Source: Paenalcaligenes suwonensis (GTDB taxonomy: Bacteria > Pseudomonadota > Gammaproteobacteria > Burkholderiales > Burkholderiaceae_B). From it: a DNA stretch of 64,000 bases. The notes below the pieces were generated by a model that worked only from the letters and a program-made list of their open reading frames with translations, did not search any database and was not told where the DNA came from. Below, one piece after another: positions 1 through 9,483 of this stretch (position 1 is the stretch's first letter; each line of letters opens with the position of its first letter). The translations under genes were made by a program, and so were the position numbers. Where the stretch lies: positions 124,001 to 188,000 of the forward strand of contig NZ_JAANPV010000001.1 in NCBI RefSeq assembly GCF_011290505.1, read 5' to 3'.

Positions 1-1073
1 CCCCAATCCCACAGAGGAATATCCACATAAAGACCAACCGAGGGGGCGTAGTCGGTACTGGTGCGCATGTTTTGAGTGGTGTTGTACGCATACAGAATAG
101 AGCCACCTAGGCTCAGGCGTGGGAACAAGGCCGAACGAGCCAAGCCTACCTGCGCAGCAGCTTGCAGTACGTCGGCCTCTGCTGTGTGTATGTCGGGGCG
201 TGTGCGCAGCAAGTCAGCCGGCAGTTCTGTCAGGGTGAAAGCAGGTGCTTGTAGTGGTGCATTGATCTGTGTCCACGCGCTATCGGGTTGTTCACGACCC
301 AGCAGTACGGCTAAGGCACGTGCCGATCGCGATGACGCTTCGCGTTCAAGCGCCAAATTGGCACGAGTTTGCGCCAAGCGCAGTTGTGCTTGAGTGCTTT
401 CTTCTGGTGTGCCTAAGTGGGCGCGCTGACGCGTTAAGGCCAGCTCTAGCGTTTCTTCGTCTAGGGTTAGTTGATGTTGCAGTAGTTGCTGCTGTTTTTG
501 GCTCAGTCCTAGGGCCAAGTAGTGACGTACTACATTGGCAATCACGATGACACGTGTGCCCTGCTCGGTTGCTTCGGCCTGATACAGGCGGGCGTTGGCA
601 GATAGCTTGGAATTATCCAGCGCGCCAAACAGGCCTAATTCCCACGTCATGTCTAGGCTGGCATGGTAGTACATGTCTGTTGCTGACACGTCTTGTGTGG
701 GGCGAGCACCTGCCGTGATAGTAGGCAGAAAGGGTGACTGCCAACGGCCTGCAATGAGTCTTTCGCTTTCTAGGCGTTGAGTCGCTTGTGCAAGGTCTAA
801 GTTTGCCGTTAGGGCTTCGTCTATCAATGCATTCAGTGTAGGGTCTTGCCATGTTTGCCACCACGAGCGCAAGGCAATAGCGGGCGCATTCTTGGGCGAC
901 TGCTCGGACCAAGAGGTGGGAGTGTGAGTAGGCAATTCAGGTGTGTCTAAGGTTACGCACCCTGCAAGTAGCAGGCTGCAGATAACAGAAGCACTGAAGC
1001 GGGTAGCAAAATAAGACAAACTAAACACGTACAAAAGTGATGAAAGTAGGCGTGGTCGCCATAGTGACACCAT
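1..1073 (-). CDS. Outer-membrane efflux lipoprotein, NodT/OprM type (partial)
   Basis: Reading the minus strand from ATG at 1073 gives an open frame to the window edge (about 357 residues, C-terminus missing). An N-terminal hydrophobic segment ends in a lipobox (LLAGC, about residues 34-38), so the protein should be an acylated outer-membrane lipoprotein. The body has the features of the TolC/NodT family: a WWQTWQDP-like segment after the lipobox, long helical repeats rich in Gln, Ala and Leu, and the conserved LLRTRPDI motif. Such proteins form the exit duct of RND or ABC tripartite pumps. It lies 114 bp downstream of a two-component pair on the same strand, which suggests regulation by it. 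Pump partners would lie outside the window. The family call is confident; the substrate is unknown. Confidence 0.88.
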   Translation of the reverse strand, partial: MVSLWRPRLLSSLLYVFSLSYFATRFSASVICSLLLAGCVTLDTPELPTHTPTSWSEQSPKNAPAIALRSWWQTWQDPTLNALIDEALTANLDLAQATQRLESERLIAGRWQSPFLPTITAGARPTQDVSATDMYYHASLDMTWELGLFGALDNSKLSANARLYQAEATEQGTRVIVIANVVRHYLALGLSQKQQQLLQHQLTLDEETLELALTRQRAHLGTPEESTQAQLRLAQTRANLALEREASSRSARALAVLLGREQPDSAWTQINAPLQAPAFTLTELPADLLRTRPDIHTAEADVLQAAAQVGLARSALFPRLSLGGSILYAYNTTQNMRTSTDYAPSVGLYVDIPLWDW

Positions 1074-1187
1074 GGCTAGATTTACATAGTAAAAGACCAA
1101 CGTTGCGTGGTGATGCAGGTTTTATGGAGAAATGATGGAGTGCCCGCCCTATGTGTAACCGTAGGTGTAAAGGGGCAAAATGGCTAA

Positions 1188-2360
1188 TTAAACCAAAGGG
1201 TTATCTGCAGTATCATGACGTGGAAAATGTATGCTAAAACGCGCACCACCGCGTTGTGACACACCACCCTGTACATCCCCTCCTTGGCGCTCTACCAAGG
1301 CTTGTACTATAGACAACCCTAAACCCGAGCCGTCTTTATGACTGCCTGTGGGGTGTGGAAAGCGTCTAAAAGGGTTGTCGCGCATGGCGTCAGGCAAGCC
1401 AGGGCCAGCATCACTAATATGCAAACTCACGTTGTTATCGTCGCTAGAAACGGCAACTTCCACCCACTTTCCAGCGTGGGCATAACGTAGTGAATTTTCC
1501 AGTAGGTTGGATAAAATTTGGCGTATGCGGTCAGGGTCCACCATGACCAGTGCGTCGCCTAAGGAGGCAGGGATTCGGCGCTCTAGTTCCATACCTTGCT
1601 CAGCCAGTCTAGAGGCGTAGGTATTCAGTTCAGCATCAATGAACTGGGCTAAGTCTAGCGGCTCGTAGTGCAACGATAAGCGGTTGGCAAAGGCCATAGA
1701 GATAGTGTGTAGATCATCCACCAAGCGCCCTAAATGCAACGACTGGTCTAGCAAACCGCGTAGCTCATCTTTGGACACCGGAATGACGTCATCACAAATG
1801 GCGTGTAAGCGCGTGCTGAGAATCGTCAGCGGGGTGCGCAGCTCATGCGAGAGCGAGGCTACCGTCGCACTGCGTTCGCGTTCTAGGGTTTCCAGTGAGT
1901 CAATCATGCGATTGAAGTCGCGCACCATATCGGCCATCTCACCTCTAGCGTGTCCCGGTAGTGCGCGTACGGTGAAGTCGCCCACAGCCACGCGTTTGGC
2001 GGTTTCGGCCATAGACCCTAAGGGTTGGGTAACGAGCCTAGATACCCAGAAACTGGCACCTAGCCCTAACGGTAAGCCCGCAATCAGCGTGAGCAGCAAC
2101 GAAAACTGTTCGCCTTTAATGGGGTCGCCTACCCAGTACTCGGCATAAATTTGCATGGCTCGTGGGCTTTCCGATAAGCCACGGTCGTTAAGGTCGTCAA
2201 ATTCTACGCGTACGTCTTGGGGCAGGCGTTGGTAGAAGTCGCTGTATTCTACTCGCCAAAATAGCAGCAGGCTGGTGGTGAGTAAGGCCATCATGAAGAA
2301 AATGATGGCGGCGGTAGCAATACCGAAGCGTACCCAGATGCGGTCTATCTTTCTTGCCAC
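1188..2360 (-). CDS. Sensor histidine kinase (BaeS/AdeS-like)
   Basis: A 390-residue membrane histidine kinase. One hydrophobic segment lies near residues 12-35 and a second near 85-110, enclosing a short periplasmic loop. A HAMP linker follows (around 110-160), then the H-box SLSHELRTPL with the phospho-accepting His, the N-box NLLENSLRYA, and the ATP-lid glycines DAGPGL and GSGLGLSI. It overlaps the response-regulator gene by 16 bp, so the two are almost certainly co-translated. The general form resembles kinases that control efflux pumps (AdeS, BaeS), and the next gene downstream is an efflux outer-membrane protein. The stimulus cannot be read from the sequence. Confidence 0.93.
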   Translation of the reverse strand: MARKIDRIWVRFGIATAAIIFFMMALLTTSLLLFWRVEYSDFYQRLPQDVRVEFDDLNDRGLSESPRAMQIYAEYWVGDPIKGEQFSLLLTLIAGLPLGLGASFWVSRLVTQPLGSMAETAKRVAVGDFTVRALPGHARGEMADMVRDFNRMIDSLETLERERSATVASLSHELRTPLTILSTRLHAICDDVIPVSKDELRGLLDQSLHLGRLVDDLHTISMAFANRLSLHYEPLDLAQFIDAELNTYASRLAEQGMELERRIPASLGDALVMVDPDRIRQILSNLLENSLRYAHAGKWVEVAVSSDDNNVSLHISDAGPGLPDAMRDNPFRRFPHPTGSHKDGSGLGLSIVQALVERQGGDVQGGVSQRGGARFSIHFPRHDTADNPLV

Positions 2361-3073
2361 AGGCGGTATCCTATGCCACGTACGGCTTCAATCAAGTCTT
2401 CTTGGCCTGCTTGCTGTAGTTTGCGGCGTAACTTGGAAATATGTGAGTCGATGACACGCTCTAGTGCATCGCTTTCAGGCAAACATTGTTCAATCAGGTA
2501 GCTGCGAGAAAAACAGCGTCTGGGTTGAGCGGCTAAGCACGCTAATAATCGGAATTCGGTGAGCGTTAAGGGCAGTGGTATGGCCTTATTTTGCACATGT
2601 ACCAAAGCAACGTGGTCTTGCTCGTCGATTTCTAAGTCGCCCACGCGTATGGGGGCACTAACGGTATGCATGTTGGCAGAACGGCGCAATACAGCCTTAA
2701 CACGGGCTACCACTTCGGCGGGGTTAAACGGCTTAATGACGTAATCGTCAGCACCTAAACGTAGCCCCAGCAACTTATCCACATCATCGGCTAAGGCAGT
2801 GACCAAAATAACAGGTGTTTGGTCTTCGTCGCGTATATGACGCAATACATCTAGCCCATCTATGCCGGGCAAGTTGATGTCTAACAGCACCATGTCGGGG
2901 CGCATGTCTCGGAACAACTGTAAGGCTTCTATGCCATCAGCCGCCATACACGTACGCATGCCATCGCGGCGTAAATAGGCCTCGAGTACGCTAGCGATAG
3001 CGGGTTCATCTTCAACAATCAGAACCAAATGACTATGAGTAGAAGGCGATGTGGATGCAATGTTCATACACAA
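2345..3073 (-). CDS. OmpR/PhoB-family response regulator
   Basis: A 242-residue two-domain regulator. The receiver domain (about residues 14-125) shows the acidic pair VEDE, the phospho-acceptor Asp in MVLLDINLPG, the conserved Thr in VILVTAL and the Lys in DYVIKPF. The C-terminal winged helix (about 145-240) contains the typical LTLTEFRLLACL and VRGIGYRL segments. ATG at 3073 is used here; the in-frame ATG at 3067 is equally possible, as neither has a strong ribosome-binding site. It is the first gene of a leftward unit followed by the cognate kinase and an efflux outer-membrane protein. Confidence 0.94.
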   Translation of the reverse strand: MCMNIASTSPSTHSHLVLIVEDEPAIASVLEAYLRRDGMRTCMAADGIEALQLFRDMRPDMVLLDINLPGIDGLDVLRHIRDEDQTPVILVTALADDVDKLLGLRLGADDYVIKPFNPAEVVARVKAVLRRSANMHTVSAPIRVGDLEIDEQDHVALVHVQNKAIPLPLTLTEFRLLACLAAQPRRCFSRSYLIEQCLPESDALERVIDSHISKLRRKLQQAGQEDLIEAVRGIGYRLWQER

Positions 3074-3177
3074 AAAGACGTCAGGCTAGGGGCTGTTTAG
3101 GGTAGTGCTGCGGTGGGCAAATCGTGGTGCGGGTCAGTTTAGCATGCTCCTTTTTGCGATCAGTAGCACACAAAAAC

Positions 3178-3207
3178 GATCAGAGCCGCGTGGTAGCGGC
3201 TCTGATC
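3178..3207 (-). terminator. Rho-independent terminator of the gluconate-dehydrogenase-like operon
   Basis: A perfect 12-bp inverted repeat (GATCAGAGCCGC and its complement) with a 6-nt loop. On the minus strand it is followed by a run of T (GTTTTTG). It lies 48 bp past the stop of the cytochrome c gene. Confidence 0.85.
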
Positions 3208-3254
3208 GGTGTGTGGCATGGGCTGCCACACGGCTATAGCAAGTACGGCTGTAC

Positions 3255-4550
3255 TTAGCGCACTGGAGCTACATCGCTGGCAGTGACGGCCGATGCGTTG
3301 TTGTTCCAACCTTGGCGAATGAAGGTGGCCAATTCAGCTACCTCTTCATCGCTTAAGCGCCATGCGTAACTTTGCATGCGTAAGCGAGCAGGACGCGTTT
3401 CGGTAGAAGGCAGCTCTGCACCGTGCAAAATGGTGTAGATCAGACCTTTAGGCGAATCAGCAGTCACCATCAGGTTGCCATCCAGCGCGGGGAAGATTTC
3501 TGGTGCACCACGACCATCCACAAAGTGGCAGCCGGAGCAGTTGTCCAGGTACAGTCTTGGGCCCAACGGCATGGAAGGATCTGCCGATGCCAACAGTTTT
3601 TCTGTGTCTGTCACAGTACGGTTGGCCGCATCAGGGGCTGCAGGTGTTTTGCCGCCACTAATGTGTTTCAGGTACGCCGCAATAGCAGTGTTGTCTTCAG
3701 GAGTCAGGTATTGCAACGAATCACCGACGACTAAGGACATCTCGCCTACAGCAGTAGCGTAATCATTACGGCCAGTAGCCAAGTAATGCGCCATTTGCTC
3801 TACGCTCCACTGACCCGCAACGCTGTCTGCACCGTGTAAGCTAGGTGCGCTCCAGCCATCTACTTCACCGCCGGACAAGAATGCTGGATCGCTGGCATTT
3901 GCGCCTTTTTGCGACATGAACATCGTACGTGGGCTATGGCAGGCTGCACAGTGTGCTGCACCTTGTACCAAGTACGCACCGCGATTAATCATTTGATCAT
4001 CGGTAGGTGCATCGAAGCCCACAGGGTTCAACGCTACCCAGTTCCAAGCACGCAGACCCCAACGTTGGTTGAAGGGGAAAGCCAAGTCGGTTTCAGGCAC
4101 TTTGTTGTTCACAGCGGGTACGGCTTCCATGAAGTACTTGTACAGAGACTGTACGTCCGCTTCACTGATGACGCGGTAGTTTTCATAGGGCATAGCTGGG
4201 TACAAGTGAGCACCCTCTTTGTTCACACCGTCGTACAACGCAGCACGGAAGTCGTCCAGCGTGTAGTTACCAATACCTGTCTCTTTGTCCGGAGTGATGT
4301 TGGTAGACCAAATCACGCCAAATGGGCTTTGAATGGCACGGCCACCCGCAAAGGTTTTACCTTCGGGCGCAGTGTGACACGCGATACAGTCAGCGGCACG
4401 CATCATGTATTCGCCACGTGCCACGCTAACTTCGCTATCGGGAGCCAAGGCTTGCGCAGGCGTGCGCTCAGAAGGAATCCAGATCATGCCGGCAATCACC
4501 AAAACGGCGATTACGATCAGTGCTAGGACTATACGTACAAACGTTTTCAT
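3255..4550 (-). CDS. Triheme cytochrome c subunit of a membrane-bound dehydrogenase
   Basis: A 431-residue protein with an N-terminal hydrophobic anchor/signal (about residues 6-24) and three CXXCH heme sites: CIACH, CAACH and CSGCH. This three-heme layout is that of the cytochrome subunit of gluconate 2-dehydrogenase and related alcohol, sorbitol and fructose dehydrogenases. It passes electrons from the periplasmic flavoprotein to ubiquinone. It is the last gene of a three-gene leftward operon, 14 bp after the GMC subunit gene. The complex type is clear; whether the substrate is gluconate, 2-ketogluconate or another polyol cannot be decided here. Confidence 0.92.
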   Translation of the reverse strand: MKTFVRIVLALIVIAVLVIAGMIWIPSERTPAQALAPDSEVSVARGEYMMRAADCIACHTAPEGKTFAGGRAIQSPFGVIWSTNITPDKETGIGNYTLDDFRAALYDGVNKEGAHLYPAMPYENYRVISEADVQSLYKYFMEAVPAVNNKVPETDLAFPFNQRWGLRAWNWVALNPVGFDAPTDDQMINRGAYLVQGAAHCAACHSPRTMFMSQKGANASDPAFLSGGEVDGWSAPSLHGADSVAGQWSVEQMAHYLATGRNDYATAVGEMSLVVGDSLQYLTPEDNTAIAAYLKHISGGKTPAAPDAANRTVTDTEKLLASADPSMPLGPRLYLDNCSGCHFVDGRGAPEIFPALDGNLMVTADSPKGLIYTILHGAELPSTETRPARLRMQSYAWRLSDEEVAELATFIRQGWNNNASAVTASDVAPVR

Positions 4551-4564
4551 GATGAGTCCTCCCC

Positions 4565-6334
4565 TTAGGCCAGAATGCGTGGGTTACGCAGGTAGTCGTT
4601 ACGCAATGCATGTGCAGCCCAGTACGCTAAACCGCCTACCAACCCGGTTGGGTTGTATTGCAGGTTTTGTGGGAATGCACCCGCACCCATGACGAACAAG
4701 TTGTGTACGTCATGTGCTTGCAAATAACGGTTCACAACAGAGGAGTTAGGATCGTTACCCATCACGGCACCACCCACGTTGTGTGTGGTTTGGTAAGGGC
4801 GTACGTCGTACATAGCGCCTTCAGATTTGTAGCCAGACTGCATGATATCGGGGTTCATGTTTTTGGCAATTTCTTCGATCTTGCCACGCATGAACTGTGT
4901 CATACGGATATCGTTGTCTTTCCAGTTGAAGGTCATGCGCAGCATGGGGCGACCGAACTGATCTTTGTAGGTAGGGTCCAGATCCAAGTAGTTATCTTGG
5001 TAGGACATACAGGAACCGTGCGAACCGATGCTCATGGCGTGGCCGTACCATTCACCAATGGCTTTCTTCCATTCGCTACCCCATGACGGTGTACCGGCTG
5101 GTAGAGGCATAGAGCGAATAGGCTGACCATTGTATGTACCGGCAGTGATGTAGCTGCCGCCTACAAAGCCTTCTTTAGCAAAGTCAATTTGGTTCACACC
5201 AAAGTCATCAATCACCATGCTGTTGGAGCCGGTACCGATGAAGGGGTTGAACTCTTTGTCTTTGAAGAACATGGTGGTGCCGCCAGTCATCTGGTAGGCA
5301 TAGCCACGGCCTGTTGCGCCTTCGCCGGTAGAGGCGTTGTAGGGCTTACCAATGCCAGACAACAGCAACAAGTGCACGTTGTGCAACTGGTAGGCACACA
5401 GCAAGACTAGGTCGGCAGGCTGGAACACTTCTTCGCCAGCAGCGTGGTCAAAGTAGGTTACGCCAGTAGCGGTTTTACCATCAGCAGCCAGCTCTACACG
5501 CAGTACTTCAGAGTGGGTTTTGTAGCTGAAGTTTGGTTTGCGTTTTAACGCATCCAAAATACAGGTTTGTGGTGAACCTTTGGAGTAGTTGTAACAACCA
5601 AAGCGCTCACAGAAACCACAGAAGTTACAGGGGCCCATTTGCATTCCGTATTCGTTCACATACGATTGCGACGCAATAGAACCTGGCAGCGGGAATGGGT
5701 GGTAACCCATGGCTTTAGTGGCTTGGGTAAACAAGTCCGCATCGTAAGTGTGCGGCATGGCGGGCATAGGGTAATTGCCTGAACGTGGGCCTTCGAAAGG
5801 GTTACCGCCGGGGATCAATTTACCGTTGATGTTACCTGCCTGACCAGAAATACCCGCTACGCCTTCAAAGCGAGCCAAGAAAGGTTCCAGTTCTTCGTAA
5901 CTTAAGGGGTAATCAGCCAGTTGCATACCATCAGGGATGACATTACGGCCAAAATGCTCAATGGTGTATGAACGCAGGCGCATTTCTTCTGGCTGTGGAC
6001 GCCATGTGTGGCCGTTCCAGTGCATACCCGCACCACCTACACCGTTACCGGGCAAAAAAGAGCCCAGAATGCGGTATGGCAATGCGTTTTCACCGGGTGC
6101 ATGACGTACCGTCACGGTGGATTGCGAGGGGCGCTGCATAAAGCCGTAACGCACGCCGTATTTCAGCTCGTCAATCACGTTGGGGTATTCAAAACCGGGG
6201 ACGGTGTCGCGATCTTCACCGCGCTCTAAGGCCAAAACTTCCAGACCTTCTTGCGCCAATTCCATAGACAGAATGGCACCGGTCCAGCCCAGACCAACAA
6301 CTACTACATCTTTTTTGGGTGCTGTGCGTGCCAT
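4565..6334 (-). CDS. GMC-family FAD dehydrogenase large subunit (gluconate 2-dehydrogenase type)
   Basis: A 589-residue flavoprotein. The N-terminus carries the dinucleotide-binding motif VVGLGWTGA, and the C-terminus has the GMC signature ending in NPTGLVGGLAYWAA. A cysteine cluster with the spacing CX2CX2CX4C (C-NFC-GFC-ERFGC, near residue 235) matches the [3Fe-4S] ligand region known from FAD-dependent glucose and fructose dehydrogenases. It has no export signal of its own; this class is usually carried to the periplasm by the Tat-signal small subunit, encoded just upstream (2-bp gap). It oxidises a sugar or sugar acid and hands electrons to the triheme cytochrome. Confidence 0.93.
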   Translation of the reverse strand: MARTAPKKDVVVVGLGWTGAILSMELAQEGLEVLALERGEDRDTVPGFEYPNVIDELKYGVRYGFMQRPSQSTVTVRHAPGENALPYRILGSFLPGNGVGGAGMHWNGHTWRPQPEEMRLRSYTIEHFGRNVIPDGMQLADYPLSYEELEPFLARFEGVAGISGQAGNINGKLIPGGNPFEGPRSGNYPMPAMPHTYDADLFTQATKAMGYHPFPLPGSIASQSYVNEYGMQMGPCNFCGFCERFGCYNYSKGSPQTCILDALKRKPNFSYKTHSEVLRVELAADGKTATGVTYFDHAAGEEVFQPADLVLLCAYQLHNVHLLLLSGIGKPYNASTGEGATGRGYAYQMTGGTTMFFKDKEFNPFIGTGSNSMVIDDFGVNQIDFAKEGFVGGSYITAGTYNGQPIRSMPLPAGTPSWGSEWKKAIGEWYGHAMSIGSHGSCMSYQDNYLDLDPTYKDQFGRPMLRMTFNWKDNDIRMTQFMRGKIEEIAKNMNPDIMQSGYKSEGAMYDVRPYQTTHNVGGAVMGNDPNSSVVNRYLQAHDVHNLFVMGAGAFPQNLQYNPTGLVGGLAYWAAHALRNDYLRNPRILA

Positions 6335-6336
6335 GG

Positions 6337-7041
6337 TTATGCCCTCTCTCCAGAAATTGAAACCGGTCCCAGCGGATAACGGACGTTGTACTGATCAGCC
6401 CATTCTTTGAAGCTGGCGCGTGCACCGGGAAAGCCGATGTAGCTCCACGCTTGCATGCCTTGGTTACCGCCGTACATGGGGTCGGCAAAATACCCTTCTT
6501 TGGTATTGCCTAACAACAAGGTGAAGAAGTCGCGCAATTCGGGTTCCAAGCCAATTTTGTTGTCTTGCAAGGCCAGCAATGCAGCGTCTTGTTGTTCGGT
6601 AGTCAGTTTGGCAAACACAGCACCGTGTTCGGTAACACACCATGCATCAAACGCCTTAATACCTTCACGGTATAGCTGAGCAGGGTTGTAGGGTGTTTGG
6701 TACCCCAGTTGAGGAGCTGCCGAAGGATCGTGAGGGCCTTCCATGTACCAATCCACCGCCTTACCGTAATCGCCTGCCAATTGCAGGTCTAAAAACAGGG
6801 GTACACGGGTTTCGATTGCGCCGGGCCCGTCACCATCCGAGGGGATCAAGCGTGCAGTAGCGGCAAGGATGAAAGACCACTCTTCAGGGGTGAAGTAGGT
6901 GGGTGTGTACTGGTCTAGTGGCGGAAAGTCTGCCGGTTTGGCGTGCAGTGACATGGGCACATTGGCCAGACCTGCTGTAGCCGCAGACACCATCAAGAAA
7001 CGGCGTCGCGTCAGACTTCCTTTTTGGGATTGGTCGTGCAT
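6337..7041 (-). CDS. Gluconate 2-dehydrogenase subunit 3 family protein (Tat-exported small subunit)
   Basis: A 234-residue protein with a twin-arginine signal (SLTRRRFLMVS followed by a hydrophobic stretch and a likely cleavage after LHA). The mature part resembles the gluconate_2-dh3 family: EEWSFILAATARLIPSD, followed by GPGAIETRVPLFLDLQLAGDY. It is the gamma subunit that escorts the GMC flavoprotein out of the cell. The start has a good ribosome-binding site (AAGGAG, 6 nt before ATG). It is the first gene of the three-gene operon. Confidence 0.92.
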   Translation of the reverse strand: MHDQSQKGSLTRRRFLMVSAATAGLANVPMSLHAKPADFPPLDQYTPTYFTPEEWSFILAATARLIPSDGDGPGAIETRVPLFLDLQLAGDYGKAVDWYMEGPHDPSAAPQLGYQTPYNPAQLYREGIKAFDAWCVTEHGAVFAKLTTEQQDAALLALQDNKIGLEPELRDFFTLLLGNTKEGYFADPMYGGNQGMQAWSYIGFPGARASFKEWADQYNVRYPLGPVSISGERA

Positions 7042-7874
7042 AGGAAACTCCTTTTCTAAGTACCCAGAAGAAGATCTGGATGACAGGAGAAATAAAAAAC
7101 AAATGGGTGTTGAAAGTTTTACTTCAGTAAGACGCGTAATAAAAGTTAAATGACGCGGGTTACTGTAAACAGTTACATGAATAACAAGAGAAAATCAATC
7201 TGGTTACATCTGTAAAGATTTGAAGCGCGTAATGGTTGGTCTGATGTAACAGCTGAGAAGCCGAGGTACCGACAAAAACCATGATAAGTACAGAGAATTG
7301 TATAGCAATCTACAGCCATGCGCGAGCAGGCGACTGTAGGGCGACACGGTACGGGAGGATGAGGGGTTTATAAAAACGGGTGATTTTTTGATTAATTGAG
7401 CAGTGTTTTTTCTATAAAAATAAAAAATATAAATAGAAAGAAAATAATAATTATGGTTTATGTTTTTGCGTTTATTTATGAGTTATTTTTTATTAAATAC
7501 TGTAATAGTTATAATTAATTTTATTGTTTTTAATACTGCATATTAATACTAAAAAATCATCTTTAAGCTATTTTTAAGATTTCAAGATTTTCTTTTATAT
7601 TTCAACAGTTTTACTGACAGGGTCTACGGCGTATGACGGGCTGTTTGAGTCGTGAGTAGCATGCGTTGTGACATTTCTTCGTGCTAATACAGGGTAGTCG
7701 TAAGAAAGCGTTAAAAGTGAATTACGCTGTGTGGTGTGTTAAGAATCTGTAATACGTCCGTATGATCGTATTCATATAGGAAGTTTAGTTCATATAAACT
7801 TTAGGCGTATTTACTCTTTTTTGTCTTACTGCTAGTTATCGCCTGTGTGCTGTGGTGTTGCCCTATGGGTACGT
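7042..7874. other. Long gene-free intergenic region with an extreme AT-rich block
   Basis: No convincing gene was found in these 830 bp. The first 200 bp upstream of the dehydrogenase operon hold an inverted repeat ACTGT-AA-ACAGT (7162-7173) and copies of GTTACAT (7172-7178, 7203-7209, and inverted at 7244-7250), which may be operator sites. Positions 7381-7560 contain only 27 G or C in 180 bases by hand count (15%), far below the flanks. The remaining part up to the terminator shows nothing recognisable. Confidence 0.6.
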
Positions 7875-7919
7875 AAAGCCCCCACAAAGTTGACGCAGTA
7901 GCCAACTTTGCGGGGGCTT
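7875..7919 (-). terminator. Strong hairpin terminator downstream of the MFS transporter
   Basis: An inverted repeat with a stem of about 18 bp (AAGCCCCCGCAAAGTTG paired with its complement, one G-T exception) and a short loop, 20 bp after the transporter stop. The minus-strand T-run is short (CTTT), so it may act in both directions or need Rho. Confidence 0.75.
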
Positions 7920-7939
7920 GGTATAGGGTTTAGTGCTGT

Positions 7940-9289
7940 TTACGAGGCCGTTTGACGGTTGCTCACCAAGCTCATGAAAATCGCAGCAAGCAAGGCAGGG
8001 ATAGCAAAGCTAAAGAAGTTTTGTTTTAGTGTAAGGTTGAGGTCAAACAGTAGGCCTACCGCAAACGGTCCAATGATGGCTCCCAAACGCCCTACACCTA
8101 ATGCCCAACCCATGCCGGTGGAACTCATGGTCGTGGGGTAGAAACGCACAATAAAGGCGTATAGACCTATTTGTGTACCAATGGTGGTCGCCCCTGTAAT
8201 CGTCAAGAGGGTATAAAGCACCACGCTGTTGGTGGCAAAACCCAATGCAGCAATCGCTGCAGCAGCCACAAATAGATAAATCACCAGCACATTACGGCCA
8301 TTGAAGTGGTCCATGAGCCAACTGCAGCTTAGTGCTCCAAGTACCGTACCGAAGTGCACGGTGAATAAGAAACTTAGACTAGATCCCAAAGGATAGCCTG
8401 CTTGCAGCATTAGACGTGGTAGCCATGAGGTCATGCCGTACACCACATACAGTGCCATGAAACACATGGCCCACAGCATTAAGGTGCTCAGCATGCGCCC
8501 TTCTAAGAACAGGTCGCGAATGACGATGCGTGCTTTGCTGTTGTTGGCGGCTACGCTGGGGTTACTAAATTGTGTGCCTGGCTCGTAGTGGTAATTAGGG
8601 TTGACGTTGCGAAGCGTTGCCCCTATTTTTTCCCATTGCTGAGTTTGCACCATGTAGGCGGCAGATTCTGGCAATTGTTTGAGCATCAAGGGCAACAGTA
8701 AGACCGGGAAGATGGCAATGTAAAACATGGCTTGCCATCCAAAGGCGGGAATCACCCAAATTCCCAGTATGGCGGCCAACATGCCACCGACGGAATAGCC
8801 GCTAAACATCACGCCAACCATGAGGCTACGCCTACGTATGGGCGAGTATTCGCTAGTGAGGCTGGTGACGACGGGCATCACGCCACCTAGCCCTACACCA
8901 CCAATAAACCTATACAAGCCGAACTGTGTGGGGGTGGTCGCAAAGGCACACAAAAACGTAAAAATACTGAAAAGCAGCACGCAAATGGTGATGACTTTTT
9001 TCTTGCCTAGCTTATCTGACAGGGCGCTTAGGGATAGGGCTCCTACCATCATCCCTATCAGCGTATAGCTACCGAGCAACCCTGCTGCGGCACCGCTTAA
9101 ATTCCATTCAGTCATGATGGAGGGCAAAATCACCCCCAGTACCGCTAGGTCATAGCCATCAAAAATAATGATATAGGCGCACCAGAAAATCGTGAGCCAA
9201 TGAAATTTTTGAAATTTCGCCTCATTAATAATGGGGCATACGTTTACCACCCCAGGCTCTATAGCCTTGGGATTCATAGCTTGTGTCAT
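7940..9289 (-). CDS. MFS transporter, aromatic acid:H+ symporter (AAHS) family
   Basis: A 449-residue protein with 12 predicted membrane segments. The DGYDLAVLG motif in the first helix and the SDKLGKKK loop between helices 2 and 3 are hallmarks of the BenK/PcaK group, which import aromatic or other carboxylic acids with protons. The start has a clear ribosome-binding site (AAGGAGTAGGGAG before ATG). It lies 194 bp downstream of the liu operon on the same strand. It could feed an acid substrate to the CoA ligase encoded there, but that link is only by position. Confidence 0.9.
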   Translation of the reverse strand: MTQAMNPKAIEPGVVNVCPIINEAKFQKFHWLTIFWCAYIIIFDGYDLAVLGVILPSIMTEWNLSGAAAGLLGSYTLIGMMVGALSLSALSDKLGKKKVITICVLLFSIFTFLCAFATTPTQFGLYRFIGGVGLGGVMPVVTSLTSEYSPIRRRSLMVGVMFSGYSVGGMLAAILGIWVIPAFGWQAMFYIAIFPVLLLPLMLKQLPESAAYMVQTQQWEKIGATLRNVNPNYHYEPGTQFSNPSVAANNSKARIVIRDLFLEGRMLSTLMLWAMCFMALYVVYGMTSWLPRLMLQAGYPLGSSLSFLFTVHFGTVLGALSCSWLMDHFNGRNVLVIYLFVAAAAIAALGFATNSVVLYTLLTITGATTIGTQIGLYAFIVRFYPTTMSSTGMGWALGVGRLGAIIGPFAVGLLFDLNLTLKQNFFSFAIPALLAAIFMSLVSNRQTAS

Positions 9290-9483
9290 CTCCCTACTCC
9301 TTTTTCTACGACTATTGTTTGTTGTGATAGATATCGCGGATTGAGTGTGTAACAGTGCTACATGGTCGCTAAACTGCCACCGCAGCGCTCTGTGTCGCTG
9401 TCAGTGCAGTGTGGCGGTTACTCTGGGTTGTGCGTCAGACTAGCAATAGTGGTCTGCCGCGTTGTGTGCTGCTGTAGAGTTTT

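Noticed and set aside
613-912. Minus-strand 99-residue frame near the left edge
   Set aside because: It is out of frame with the efflux lipoprotein, which is clearly coding over the whole stretch.
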